This document shows, piece by piece, positions 63,624 to 64,000 of a stretch of DNA of 64,000 nucleotides (the first letter of the stretch is position 1; every line of letters begins with the position of its first letter). The stretch covers positions 310,001-374,000 of the forward strand of contig NZ_QKMF01000002.1 of the NCBI RefSeq assembly GCF_003208435.1, written 5' to 3'. Under the pieces are notes generated by a model, which searched no databases, was not told the DNA's origin, and saw nothing but the letters and a program-made list of their open reading frames with translations. A program made the position numbers and the translations under genes. This stretch comes from Pelagimonas varians (GTDB taxonomy: Bacteria > Pseudomonadota > Alphaproteobacteria > Rhodobacterales > Rhodobacteraceae).

Positions 63624-64000
63624 ATGATCGGAGCCCTTGGGACCCCCACGTACCGCCGTTTGCTGCTTGCCCAGATACTGTCTGTGTTTGGGTCTGGTTT
63701 AACGACCATTGCTTTGGGCTTGCTGGCGTTTGAGATGGCGGGGGCGCAGGCAGGTGCTGTTTTGGGTGTGGCTTTGGGCATCAAGATGGTGGCCTATGTC
63801 GGTTTGGCACCGATTGCAGCAGCATTGGCAGCGCATTTGCCGAGACGCGCCTTTTTGATCGGGCTTGATCTGGCGCGCGCCTGTCTGGTGCTTGTTTTGC
63901 CTTTCGTGTCCGAGATCTGGCACATCTATGTGTTGGTCTTCGGATTTCAGGCTTTTTCGGCGGCGTTTACGCCCACGTTTCAAGCGATCATCCCTGAAAT
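63624..64000 (+). CDS. MFS transporter, N-terminal part (runs off window)
   Basis: 125 residues before the edge. From ATG 63624, LGTPTYRRLLLAQILSVFGSGLTTIALGLLAFEMAG is the first MFS helix pair, followed by VAYVGLAPIAAALAAHLPRRAFLIGLDLARACLVLVLPFV (loop 2-3 motif with LPRR). The substrate is unknown; it resembles bacterial drug or enterobactin exporter-type MFS. Divergent from the M48-like gene. Confidence 0.75.
   Translation, partial: MIGALGTPTYRRLLLAQILSVFGSGLTTIALGLLAFEMAGAQAGAVLGVALGIKMVAYVGLAPIAAALAAHLPRRAFLIGLDLARACLVLVLPFVSEIWHIYVLVFGFQAFSAAFTPTFQAIIPE

Noticed and set aside
63437-63784. Upstream extension of the M48-like gene
   Set aside because: Overlaps the MFS start and is low-complexity; ATG 63436 fits better.
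1-64000. tRNA, rRNA, CRISPR or insertion sequences
   Set aside because: No tRNA-like cloverleaf, repeat array or transposase was recognised on either strand.

Overview
The window reads as one contiguous piece of an alphaproteobacterial chromosome, most likely a marine member of the Rhodobacterales (Roseobacter group). That placement rests on family-level gene content and style: DUF4166/DCC and HemP genes, a ramified set of PAS/receiver hybrid kinases, PrpE, the fused malic enzyme, Nor/NnrS/NnrU and heme d1 genes, and dense operons with ATGA overlaps. I cannot name genus or species. I see no rRNA, tRNA, insertion sequence, phage or CRISPR.

Layout. (1) 1-2.5 kb, minus strand: NasT-NasS nitrate sensor/antiterminator followed by a periplasmic nitrate-binding protein (cut by the window edge), whose leader carries an ANTAR-type hairpin overlapping a terminator. 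(2) 2.8-6.4 kb: metabolic genes (DCC thioredoxin-like, DUF4166, SMP-30, FAD oxidase, TrmO). (3) 6.4-10.4 kb: a hybrid kinase, a periplasmic sulfite-oxidase-fold protein without cysteine in its mature part, and a divergent LuxR-type regulator; then glpK. (4) 12.0-26.5 kb: denitrification block with a Dnr-like regulator, DUF4202, norCBQDEF-nnrU, nnrS, and a heme d1 operon nirE-nirDL-nirG-nirH-nirJ-cbiX plus a small membrane protein. NirS, NirC, NirF and NirN are not present here. (5) 26.5-38.3 kb: DUF2478, MarR, DeoR, aldehyde dehydrogenase, IclR, a lipoprotein phosphatase, hemP, monomeric isocitrate dehydrogenase, a methyltransferase, a PhyH dioxygenase, glyA, nadK. (6) 38.3-49.3 kb: an OmpR-type regulator and a divergent hybrid kinase, followed by two diheme cytochrome c peroxidases, a Tat-exported Rieske protein and an arsenite-oxidase-like molybdoenzyme, and a HEAT-repeat protein. 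The peroxidase-peroxidase-Rieske-molybdoenzyme set is the signature of the dissimilatory iodate reductase (idr) system and is the standout of the window. (7) 49.4-56.2 kb: a third hybrid kinase, prpE and maeB. (8) 56.4-60.9 kb: nucleoside salvage operon cdd-deoA-deoB-add-upp. (9) 61-64 kb: a SPOR-domain exported protein, a degenerate M48-like membrane protein and the start of an MFS transporter.

How the parts fit: the cell appears equipped for respiration on alternative acceptors. NO is consumed by NorCB (activated by NorQD), with expression probably driven by Dnr through TTGAN-N4-NTCAA boxes upstream of norC and nirE. The nir genes make the heme d1 of a cytochrome cd1 nitrite reductase encoded elsewhere. 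The idr-type operon would reduce iodate in the periplasm, with the two peroxidases removing hydrogen peroxide formed on the way. Nitrate assimilation is controlled separately by NasST attenuation. All functional statements come from reading the translated sequences; no database search was run.
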